Assembly: GCA_964534765.1 (NCBI GenBank)
Contig: CAZHRJ010000089.1
Span: forward strand, 1-13,282
Direction of reading: 5' to 3'
Source of the DNA: CAZHRJ01 sp964534765
GTDB taxonomy: Bacteria > Lindowbacteria > 2-12-FULL-62-27
DNA: 13,282 nucleotides
Each line of letters begins with the position of its first letter. Position 1 is the first letter of the stretch. Below are positions 1 to 7,900 of the stretch, piece after piece. The position numbers and the translations under genes were made by a program. The notes below the pieces were generated by a model. That model made no database searches. It saw only the letters and a program-made list of their open reading frames with translations, and was not told the DNA's origin.

Positions 1-761
1 CCATCCGGACCCGCTGACCGCGGCCGGCTCAGATGGTCCAGGCCGTGCGGAACAAAAATCGCGTCCTCGCCGTCTCCCTCCAATACACTCTCGGCGCGCA
101 GGAATTTCAACAACGCCGAATAAGTCCACTGACAAAAAAATTTGTTGATCCGGTCTCCGGCGCCGACCTTCACAACAAACGTCTCCACACCCCGACGGCT
201 GAGCTGACAGGCCAGCGTTCCCTCGATGAGCGACGTTGTCGTCCGGCGCCAGATCAGCGGCAGACCAAATGCGGCGGCTCGGTCGAGGGACTCATCCTGC
301 GATTCATACAGCCGGACGTGCGGCAGCTCATTGAAAAACCGGGAGCCGGAGGAGAGATCAACGCAAACCCGAGGCGTCCGGATCGCCGACATCACCGCCG
401 CCGCAAGTCTTTCGGTCGTCTCCCCAAGGGGCAGGCCCGGGAAGGAACGATTGATATCCCGCTGGTCGAACGGCCAGAACCGGTTGTTGGTCAAGAGGCC
501 GAGCGGATTGAGCGCCGGATAGATCTGAACACGGCCGATCAGCCGCCACCCGGGATGTCGGCCGGATTGGACGGACCTTAAAAAGGCGATGAGCTTGTGA
601 CAAATGTAGAGGCCGTTGTGCTCGTCCCCATAAAACCCGTTGGTGACGCACGCCACAGGGCCGTCCGAACCAAACTCGACGGAAAAAAAGTCGAGCTGCT
701 CGTTGAAGGGGAGCTCAATCGAAAGAAGCTTCCGGACATCGCCGCGGGGCCCTTCGGCCAT
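1..761 (-). CDS. AstE/AspA-like (M14-fold) protein lacking its zinc site; predicted pseudoenzyme, 3' end outside window
   Basis: An open frame of 253 codons runs from an ATG at 761 to the window edge without a stop, so the C-terminus is missing. It aligns collinearly with the product of the preceding gene (770-1717) and with the AstE/AspA (succinylglutamate desuccinylase/aspartoacylase) family. The substrate-binding signature is kept (RFWPFDQRDINRSFPG, residues 94-109, with N104 and R105). The metal site is not: the HGDE motif reads YGDE (Y44, E47), the second zinc histidine (DVHSS in the neighbour) reads DLSSG with S137, and the general-base Glu (VIEMG in the neighbour) reads VVKVG with K198. 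Hydrolase activity is therefore unlikely; a binding or regulatory role is inferred. It starts 8 nt after the preceding stop. A GGAG lies 14 nt before the ATG, and a TTG at 773 overlapping that stop is an alternative start. The frame is intact across the window, which argues against a decaying pseudogene. Confidence 0.85.
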   Translation of the reverse strand, partial: MAEGPRGDVRKLLSIELPFNEQLDFFSVEFGSDGPVACVTNGFYGDEHNGLYICHKLIAFLRSVQSGRHPGWRLIGRVQIYPALNPLGLLTNNRFWPFDQRDINRSFPGLPLGETTERLAAAVMSAIRTPRVCVDLSSGSRFFNELPHVRLYESQDESLDRAAAFGLPLIWRRTTTSLIEGTLACQLSRRGVETFVVKVGAGDRINKFFCQWTYSALLKFLRAESVLEGDGEDAIFVPHGLDHLSRPRSAGPD

Positions 762-769
762 TTCGCCGC

Positions 770-1717
770 TCAAATCTCCACGATCCGCGCCATCAGGCTG
801 CCGGGGTAGACAATCGGATGCGCGCGGATGGTGAAGAGATATCCGTTCCAACGGGATACGACGTCCTCTTTCACCGCGCCCGTCAGGGAATCCAGGATCC
901 GGCCCACCCGCTCACCCGATCGGATGCCAAACCCCACCCGGGCATCCGGAAGAAAAAATCCGCCCGATTCGGAATTCAAATACCGGACGTTGTCGTCTGT
1001 CGCGTGAATCGGATGCTTGACGGCCGCATCCGGCATTGCCCCGGGGAGAATTCCCATCCGGTCAAGCAAATTCAGGATTCCCTTGAATACCATGTCAACA
1101 AAATCGGGCTGAATCCGAAGACCCACACCCATCTCGATCACCAAGGTCGGCACGGCGACGGCATTCAAATTGTAGGAAAGCGTCGTCTCGATCACCGTCG
1201 GCGCGTCATGGATCCAGACCAGGTCCACATTCGCATGGTCGGCAAACGGCGCCGCCTGTTCTGCATAGCGGTTCAAAATCCGTATCTGCGGACATTCCCG
1301 TAAAAAAAGATTGCTTGAATGAACGTCGATGACCAGATCAAACTTCTGCAACCGCTCAAACAACGCGCCCGCCCACACATGGGCCGATCCCTCCCCGTGC
1401 GAGGTCGGCGACGGGCCGGGGAAACAGCGGTTGACGTCCACCTGGCCCATCGGCCAAAACCGCCCGGTCGACGCTGTCGCCAGCGGATTGGCCACCGGAA
1501 TGAGCGCTACCTCCCCGCATACCTCCCGGCCGGCCGATTCCCAGTCCCGCATAAAAGCGGCCAGCCGACAGGACAGATACAATCCGTCCAGCTCGTCTCC
1601 ATGCAGACCCGACACCATCGCGAATCGCTTGCCCGCGCCTGACCCGAAGACCGATTCGAAGAGGCCGATTTTTTCCTGAAGCGGGGTTTTCATCCGGTAA
1701 AACTCGCGGACCAGCAT
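770..1717 (-). CDS. AstE/AspA-family zinc deacylase/carboxypeptidase (COG3608-like)
   Basis: A 315-residue protein of the succinylglutamate desuccinylase/aspartoacylase family, zinc hydrolases with an M14 carboxypeptidase-like fold that cleave amide bonds of N-acyl amino acids or small peptides. All expected active-site elements are visible: HGDE (zinc ligands H39 and E42), DVNRCFPG with N96 and R97 for substrate carboxylate binding, DVHSS with the second zinc histidine H133, and VIEMG with general base E195. Residues from about 240 (VRYLNSESGGFF onward to the VYPGS region) resemble the C-terminal beta-barrel of COG3608 deacylases. The ATG at 1717 lies 18 nt after the ATP-grasp stop; a second ATG at 1693 (MKTPLQ) is also possible, and neither has a clear Shine-Dalgarno sequence. 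The true substrate is unknown. The ligase upstream suggests it may remove or trim a bond of the kind the ligase makes. It is probably cytoplasmic, as no signal peptide is seen. Confidence 0.9.
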   Translation of the reverse strand: MLVREFYRMKTPLQEKIGLFESVFGSGAGKRFAMVSGLHGDELDGLYLSCRLAAFMRDWESAGREVCGEVALIPVANPLATASTGRFWPMGQVDVNRCFPGPSPTSHGEGSAHVWAGALFERLQKFDLVIDVHSSNLFLRECPQIRILNRYAEQAAPFADHANVDLVWIHDAPTVIETTLSYNLNAVAVPTLVIEMGVGLRIQPDFVDMVFKGILNLLDRMGILPGAMPDAAVKHPIHATDDNVRYLNSESGGFFLPDARVGFGIRSGERVGRILDSLTGAVKEDVVSRWNGYLFTIRAHPIVYPGSLMARIVEI

Positions 1718-1735
1718 GTTCGCAATCCGCCCGTG

Positions 1736-3130
1736 TTACCGAAGGACCCAGGTGTCCTTGATGAGTCCGCCGGATGAACTGTTCACGACTCGCGTGCCGA
1801 GCGGAGCGACACGGCTGATTCCGCCGGGCATCACCTGAACCTTTTCACCCATCAGAACGTAGGTCCGAAGATCGACATAGGTGTCATCGAGGATGATGTC
1901 ATCCTGGGAGAATCGGGTAAGACAGTGTGTGGAGAAATCGAGGCAGTCCTGGGCGATGAAATTGATCGGATTGGCCAGCAATTCCTTCTTCCATTCCTCC
2001 TGCTGCGCGGCAGTCGCCTCCGGGCAAATCCAGATCCCATGACCGCCGTACCCTTCCCGGCACTTGATCACCATCTTGGGGAAACTCGACAGGATGTACT
2101 TGAGGTCCGCCGGATCCAGCGGCGAATACGTCGGGGCATTCTGGAGGAGCGGGTCCTGATCGAGATATCGGCGGATCATTTTCGGCACATACGGAAATGT
2201 CCCCTTGTCGTCCAGGACGCCCGTCCCCCAGGCATTCGCCAGATTGACTTTGCCTGAAATGTAACTCCCGGATAGACCGGGCACAAATACATCGATATCC
2301 TGTACCCGGCGGTAAATGACGTCCACTTTCATGTTCCCCCGGTTCGTCCGCATCTGAACAAATCCATCAGCGTCGACGAAAAGATCCTTCGGCACCACCA
2401 GCGACACGCCCATCTCCTCCGCGAGATATTTGTGATCATAGTACGCCGCGTTGTACGACCCCTCGGTCAGAAGCACAACCACCGGATCGACCGACGGCGA
2501 CGTCTCGGGAGAGACGTACTCCAGATTTTTCCGGAGAAAGTGCGGATAGAGATGGACGGGATAGATGTCGTAGGAGGAGTGAAAATCGGGGAAGAGACGT
2601 TTTTCAATTTCCCGGTACTTGAGCGCGTAGGACACTCCGGACGGTATCCGCATGTTGTCCTCGAGAATCACCCACTCGTCCTTTCTCGCCTGAACCAGAT
2701 CCGGACCGTAAATGTGCAGATAAATGCCTCTCGGGGGAGTATATCCCATGCAGGGGGGATAAAAGTAGATGCTGGACCGGATGATGTCGCTGGGCACGAC
2801 ATCCTGTTTTCCGGCGTAGAGGTCATTGAGGAAAAGATTTAGCGCGGTGGCCCGCTGGATCAGGCCATCCCGGATACGGTCAAATTGCGCGCCATCGATG
2901 ATCCGCGGTATCCAGTCGACCTTGAGAATCCGCTCCTGACCGGGCCGGAGCAAAAAGGTCACGCCTTCCTCGACGTTGATCTGATCCGCGCGGCGAAACC
3001 GCTCGCGAAATTCCCGCAGATCGGTCGAACCTAGATAGTCGAAAATCGGCCGGTACACCGGCCGCGGGACGCCGGATTCGTTAAACACCTCGCTGTAGGC
3101 CTTGAGGCCCCGCGTGATTTTTAAACCCAC
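1736..3130 (-). CDS. Circularly permuted type 2 ATP-grasp protein (DUF404/DUF407, COG2308-like)
   Basis: This 464-residue protein matches the circularly permuted ATP-grasp family, predicted ATP-dependent carboxylate-amine ligases that make amide or peptide bonds on unknown substrates. Diagnostic blocks occur in family order: PRPVYRPIFDYL near 22-33, LEDNMRIPSGVSYAL at 156-170, NAAYYDHKYLAEEMG at 227-241, VDVIYRR at 269-275, ANAWGTGVLDDKG at 298-310, the nucleotide-binding VIKCREGYGGHGI at 354-366, VDLRTYV at 419-425, PGGISRVA at 435-442 and the terminal NSSSGGLIKDTWVL at 450-463. After VIYRR, the usual acidic DDDF segment and about 10-15 following residues appear shortened to QDIDVFVPGL (my alignment from memory). 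The GTG start at 3130 lies two codons after the TAA of the EAL gene, in the same frame and with no visible ribosome binding site, so translational coupling is likely. No alpha-E domain is fused and no transglutaminase gene, a frequent partner of this family, is seen in the window. Confidence 0.92.
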   Translation of the reverse strand: MGLKITRGLKAYSEVFNESGVPRPVYRPIFDYLGSTDLREFRERFRRADQINVEEGVTFLLRPGQERILKVDWIPRIIDGAQFDRIRDGLIQRATALNLFLNDLYAGKQDVVPSDIIRSSIYFYPPCMGYTPPRGIYLHIYGPDLVQARKDEWVILEDNMRIPSGVSYALKYREIEKRLFPDFHSSYDIYPVHLYPHFLRKNLEYVSPETSPSVDPVVVLLTEGSYNAAYYDHKYLAEEMGVSLVVPKDLFVDADGFVQMRTNRGNMKVDVIYRRVQDIDVFVPGLSGSYISGKVNLANAWGTGVLDDKGTFPYVPKMIRRYLDQDPLLQNAPTYSPLDPADLKYILSSFPKMVIKCREGYGGHGIWICPEATAAQQEEWKKELLANPINFIAQDCLDFSTHCLTRFSQDDIILDDTYVDLRTYVLMGEKVQVMPGGISRVAPLGTRVVNSSSGGLIKDTWVLR

Positions 3131-3136
3131 CGGATT

Positions 3137-4888
3137 TTACTTGGCGAACGAAAATTCGGATTCGTTGACGAAATGATCCCGGGGCGGCGAGAAATAGAAT
3201 CCCTGACAGAGATCACACTTGAACTCCCGCACCACTTCCAGTTCCTCACCCGTCTCAATTCCCTCGGCCACACTCGTCGCTCCGACGTCCCTTGCGAACT
3301 GGACCAGAGTTTTGAGAAGCGCCTGCTTGGTCGGCGAGAGATCAATCCCGCGGATCAGCGACATGTCGAACTTGATGTAGTCCGGGTTGAGAGACGCAAT
3401 GAGCGCCAGAGAGGTATAGCCGGTACCCAGATCGTCGATGGCGATTTTAAACCCGCGTTTTTTGAGAAAGTCGATCGTCTCCTTGAGTTTCTGCGCGTCC
3501 TTGATGGCCGATCGTTCCGTGATCTCAATGACAATCCGCCCCGGGGGCGCCTGAAAGATCGGTTCGGCCGGGGACTCCGCGAGAATCTGGCCGTCCTGGA
3601 AATCGTCCGGATGAAAATTTAGAAACAATCGATGACTTTCGCTGATCTCCTTGAATCTCTTCAGCGCCTTTTTGCGGCAGAGCCTGGAAAGCGACACGGT
3701 CTCACGGCATTCCTCGGCTACGTCGAACATCAGCGGCGGGCGCTCCAGTTCCGGATACTGCCCGCGGCTTAACGCCTCATACGCGTCAATCCGGCCATCC
3801 AAACTCCGCACGATCGGCTGATAGACCACCCGGATCGATCCGGTACGGATCATCTCCTTGAGTCTCAGATGCAGTTTTTGTCTCCCCTTGGTCTGAAAAT
3901 TGTACGCGCCGTCCGAGGCCTCCTTGATGGCGCTCAATATCTGCCGGTGGAACGACAGCCGGGGCGTACTCGACACCCAGGACACACCGGTGGCGATGCC
4001 GAGCACGGCGCCGACCTCTTTTTTGACAAACTGCGACTCCATCCCAAACCGGATGTGCCGGACCACGTCGGCGCCAAAATCAGTGATGGTATTCGAGTCG
4101 AGCTTGAGCCGGGCCAGAAGCGGATCGGGCAGGAAAACAACCAGATCGTCGGCCATGTTCCGGCAGATCCGGATGGCGCTCAAATCCGCCGCAAGTTCCC
4201 GCAGATATTCCACAATCTTGTTGAAGAGAAAAGACTGGGCCTCGAAAACCATTTCTGATCCAAACAGCATGTCCACACGGTCCATGTTGTCGACCGCCAC
4301 ATAGAGAATGACAAATTGCGGGTTGTCCCGCACAAAAGAGATGAGCGAATCATCGACCTCGGAAATGACATGGAGCTTGTTCGTCGGAGTGATGCGGAAT
4401 GCCTGGGCCAGGGTGTCTTCCGATGAGACCGCCGAGAGGCGCTGCTGAAGCTCGGTGCGCTCCTCCTCGAGAATTTTCACTCGGTCGATCAGGCTCAGCG
4501 TGCTTCGGACCCGCTTCATGAATTTCGCGACTTGGGCGAGAATCTCTTCCGGAATAAACGGTTTGGTCAGATATTCCTCGCCGCCGGCCCGAAGACCGCG
4601 CAGCCGGATGTCACTGGATGCCTGACCGGTGCAAAAGAGAACCGGGATGTGCGCGGTCTCCGGTATCTCCTTGATCTTCCGGCACGCGTCTATCCCGTCC
4701 AGCCTGGGCATCTCGACATCCAGTAGTACCAAATCCGGCCGATGGGCCCTGGCCGATTCGACCGCGACCCGGCCATCCTCGGCCGGGATGACCTCATATC
4801 CCTCGTTTTCCAATAGCCTCTGCAGACTCAGCAGGAAAAACCGGCTGTCATCCGCGATCAGAATGCGTCCCTTGGCGCTCTCCGACAC
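3137..4888 (-). CDS. Response regulator with receiver, degenerate GGDEF-like and EAL domains (predicted c-di-GMP phosphodiesterase)
   Basis: A 583-residue cytoplasmic regulator. Residues 8-125 form a CheY-like receiver with acidic pair D13/D14, phosphoacceptor D57 (LVLLDVEMP), T87 and K109 (LTKPF). A charged helical linker (about 130-155) leads to a GGDEF-like region (about 170-345). There the GGDEF signature is replaced by NMADDLVVF (244-252), so diguanylate cyclase activity is unlikely. The EAL domain (about 347-575) keeps the residues expected for metal-dependent c-di-GMP hydrolysis: EAL at 371-373, N424, E455 and E458 of IEITER, D485/D486 of IDDLGTGYTSL, K506, E542 of AEGIET and Q562 of CQGFYF. 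Active phosphodiesterase output controlled by phosphorylation is predicted. No histidine kinase is in the window. The GTG start at 4888 is supported by AGAGGTGG four bases upstream. The stop is 6 nt before the ATP-grasp start, placing the regulator first in a four-gene operon. Confidence 0.93.
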   Translation of the reverse strand: MSESAKGRILIADDSRFFLLSLQRLLENEGYEVIPAEDGRVAVESARAHRPDLVLLDVEMPRLDGIDACRKIKEIPETAHIPVLFCTGQASSDIRLRGLRAGGEEYLTKPFIPEEILAQVAKFMKRVRSTLSLIDRVKILEEERTELQQRLSAVSSEDTLAQAFRITPTNKLHVISEVDDSLISFVRDNPQFVILYVAVDNMDRVDMLFGSEMVFEAQSFLFNKIVEYLRELAADLSAIRICRNMADDLVVFLPDPLLARLKLDSNTITDFGADVVRHIRFGMESQFVKKEVGAVLGIATGVSWVSSTPRLSFHRQILSAIKEASDGAYNFQTKGRQKLHLRLKEMIRTGSIRVVYQPIVRSLDGRIDAYEALSRGQYPELERPPLMFDVAEECRETVSLSRLCRKKALKRFKEISESHRLFLNFHPDDFQDGQILAESPAEPIFQAPPGRIVIEITERSAIKDAQKLKETIDFLKKRGFKIAIDDLGTGYTSLALIASLNPDYIKFDMSLIRGIDLSPTKQALLKTLVQFARDVGATSVAEGIETGEELEVVREFKCDLCQGFYFSPPRDHFVNESEFSFAK

Positions 4889-4988
4889 AATACCACCTCT
4901 TCTTTTGATGACTCGCCGGCAGGTTATCTTACATGATTCAAATTGTCAGCTGGAGTCCCGGGAAGCAAATCGAAACTCGGGAATGGAC
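4889..4988 (-). other. Intergenic gap between giant repeat gene and EAL operon; weak promoter-like bases, no clear terminator
   Basis: This 100-bp gap is the only sizeable intergenic space in the window. On the minus strand CTGACA and GATAAC sit 15 nt apart (about 4921-4948), a poor sigma-70-like arrangement that might serve the operon. A 5-bp inverted repeat (TCCCG/CGGGA with a long loop, about 4956-4983) has no following T-run, so no intrinsic terminator can be called. Read-through from the giant gene into the operon remains possible. Confidence 0.3.
4893..4900 (-). promoter_or_regulatory. Strong Shine-Dalgarno for the EAL regulator gene
   Basis: The minus strand reads AGAGGTGG, followed by four bases (TATT) and the GTG start at 4888. 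The GAGGTG core is complementary to the 16S rRNA anti-Shine-Dalgarno. It decides in favour of the GTG at 4888. It is also the clearest ribosome binding site in the four-gene cluster, fitting its position at the first gene. Confidence 0.7.
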
Positions 4989-7900
4989 TTAACGAACAAT
5001 CGCCAATTTATCGACGAGCTTGTTTCCGCTGCCCTCCAGAATATAGATGTAAACTCCAGACCCGAGTTTCTGGCCGTTCTTGTTTGTCGTGTCCCACGGC
5101 TGGAGATTCGATCCGGCGCTTCCGGATGACTTGATCTCCCTCACCAGCTTACCGCCCACGTCGTATATCTTGATTCCCACGTCGGCCGGCGTCTGCAGAT
5201 TATACTTGAACGTGATGATCCCCCCATTGTCCGGACCGGGGTTCGGATAGACAAAGGTCTGCTCCTTGGACAGCGGCGTGGCCAGATAGGCCGCCAGATA
5301 ATCGGCCTGACCAACCGCCAATGTGAGATGAACCGAAGAGGCCAATACAATGGCGGTCGACGCAACGCCGCGAAGATCAACCGGACCGGCCGGACCGCCA
5401 ATCAGGTAGGCCCCAAACTCCTGCGGAACGCCGCTGAGATCCCACGACATCGTCACGCCTCCGGTAGGACCGCGGACTTCCACCGGCCACGACGCCGCCG
5501 TCTTGATCGGCGTCCCGATGCTCATTCCGTAGGATGGCGCCGCCGACACCGACGCAGCCTTGCCGCTCGGCACCGCATCCCCTACCAACACCTGCATATC
5601 CCCCAGCATCCCAGGAGCCTTCCACATGTCGTTCATGTCGGACCCGTCAGACGCGCCCGGGGCGACGCCGACATAGGTGTACTCGTCACGGATTTCACTC
5701 CGGCCTGTATAAGCCATCAACCGCAACCGCCAACTGGTCGGATCTAACGCCGAATACGGCGCCGCGCCTGTCGACCCATCCGACTTGGCCGCAGCGGCGT
5801 AGTCGGGCGCTTGCTGGCGCGACCGGGTGGTCTGCGGGGTTCGCTTGGTGGCGGTAAACACAAGCGTGCATTCCTGATTGGCCAGAACCCAGAACCCAAC
5901 CCAGGGTTTGAGCTGAATGCTCGTGTCTGAACTGCTCACCGGACTGATATACTGTTCGTTCGACTGGTCGCGCCACTGGATCTTGGTGTCGACGGTCGTG
6001 GTGCTGCGCAAACTGCGGAGCGTCATGTTCGATTCGGTGTCCGAGACCTGTGTGTCAACGGAAACGTCGTCCAGCCAGTCGATATAGTGGGTGAATGGAT
6101 TGCCGATCATGTTCGCGCCGGCCGGCAGACGCACGCGGAAATACGTGTCGGTCACCGCCACCGGAGACCCGGCAAGACCCAGACCTGTCGCTTCAGTCGA
6201 TTTGAACCAGTACCCCCGGCCGCTCTGGTACTGAGAGAACTCGCCGACACTCGAATTGTTCGGCGACGCCTGACCCGATACCGATTTGTACCGGCTGTAG
6301 GTGCCGTTCGAGGAAGCCTCGGGGTCGTACCAGTAGGAAATGCCCGTACCGCCGTAGGCGAGCTGATTAAGACCCGACAGGCTCGGCGAATCGGGCTGTT
6401 TAAAGGGCGCGACCATCGTCCATTTGCTGGACGGGATGTGACGTTTATTTGTGTAGGCCACCAGTATGCCCTCACCCGAGCCGCTGATGATCCGGACAAC
6501 ATAGGCGCCGTTGCTCGATCCAAGCGTCAGGCTTCCCGAAATAAGGCCGGAAGATCCGGTGGTCGAACTGGCGGAAACCGACGCACTCGCGGCGCCGCCG
6601 GAACCGTCATGCTCGACGGAGTACGTGACCGTCGCGTTGGGGATGGTGTCGTTGGACGTATCGTATACGGCGACGGTGAACGAAACGGACGTGCTGACGG
6701 CGGCGACCTGGTGGTTGCCGCTCAGGACACTGATCGTTCGAAATGTCGTGGTATCCCCGCCGGCTTCGATCGAAGCCGATGAGGTAACGGTGACGGCCCG
6801 GGGTATGTCGAGATACTCGACCCTGATGGAATCTCCCGGCCGGACAAAGAGTTTCCCGTTGTTGGCCGTGCCGTCCGATGCGGCGACGGAGATGGGTACG
6901 GTACACCTGAATATGGATGAGTTCGCCGATTGCTCAGTCACCACCAGAAGCTCGGTTTCGGTGCCGAGAGTCGTATTGACGATCGTCACTGTCGTCGTTT
7001 CAACCGATCCGGTCAGGAAGTTGGGGTCGGTGTCGTTCACTTCAATCACCACACTGTCCATCGCCTTCGACCGGTAGGTCGATACCTCCACTCCGGACGG
7101 CTTCAGGAACCGCACGGTGCCAGGCCGGACATCGGTGTCGACCTTGAAGCCTCGAGACGAATTCGATCCGACGTTGCCGAGGACATCGATCGCGCGGACA
7201 CGCCAGAAATAGGTGTCGTTCACCAGGCCGGTGATGGTATCGCTTGATATCAGGCCGTCGACGGTGTCGGCGAAATAAAACGCCGTGAAGGTCGAATTGG
7301 TCCGGGACACCTCGAGGACGTAGGAATCGATTCCAACGCTGTCGGCAAGCGCCTGCCAGATGACCAGGACACTCGTGACGGTGGTCTCATGCCCGCTGGC
7401 CGGCCCGGAAAGGGTGATGGTGCCGACCATGGTATCGAGAGTAAATCGACGGGTGGACGAATTGCTGCCGTTGTTGCCCAGATCATCAACACCCCGGACT
7501 CGCCAGTAGTAGGTATCATTGTTCAGCCCCGTTATCGTGTCGCTTGTCAGAACACGGTCAACGGTATCCTGGAAAAAGAACGAGGCAAACGTGCTGGTCT
7601 GGGAAACCTCCAAAACGTAACTGTCGATGCTGACCGTGTCGGTCAACGCGGTCCAGGAAACGACAACATTCACGTTTGTTGTCTCATGCGCTTCCGCGGG
7701 CAAATTCAGCGATACCTGATTGACAATCGTATCCGTCACAAACCCCCGGGTGGCCGAAAAGACTCCCTGATGGCCCAGATCATCGATCGCGCGGACACGC
7801 CAGAAATAGGTGTCATTGTAAATGCCGGTTATCGTGTCGCTGGTCAGCGACCCATCAATCGTGTCCGTAAATACTGTCGTCGTGAACGCGGTAGTCCTTG

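Noticed and set aside
358..651. A 97-codon minus-strand frame and a 182-codon plus-strand frame (33-581) at the low end of the window
   Set aside because: Both overlap the second AstE/AspA-like gene in other frames. That gene's frame aligns with a known family over its whole visible length, while these do not.
1..761. Calling the second AstE-like gene a pseudogene
   Set aside because: The frame is uninterrupted over 253 codons, has a normal start and operon spacing, and keeps conserved motifs outside the catalytic residues. Loss of activity by selective substitution fits better than decay.
3121..3345. Short minus-strand frame overlapping the end of the EAL gene
   Set aside because: It lies in another frame over conserved EAL codons (AEGIET, CQGFYF) and has Arg/Ser-rich composition typical of a shadow frame.
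4956..4983. Inverted repeat TCCCG/CGGGA as a transcription terminator
   Set aside because: The stem is only 5 bp with a long loop and no T-run follows on the minus strand.
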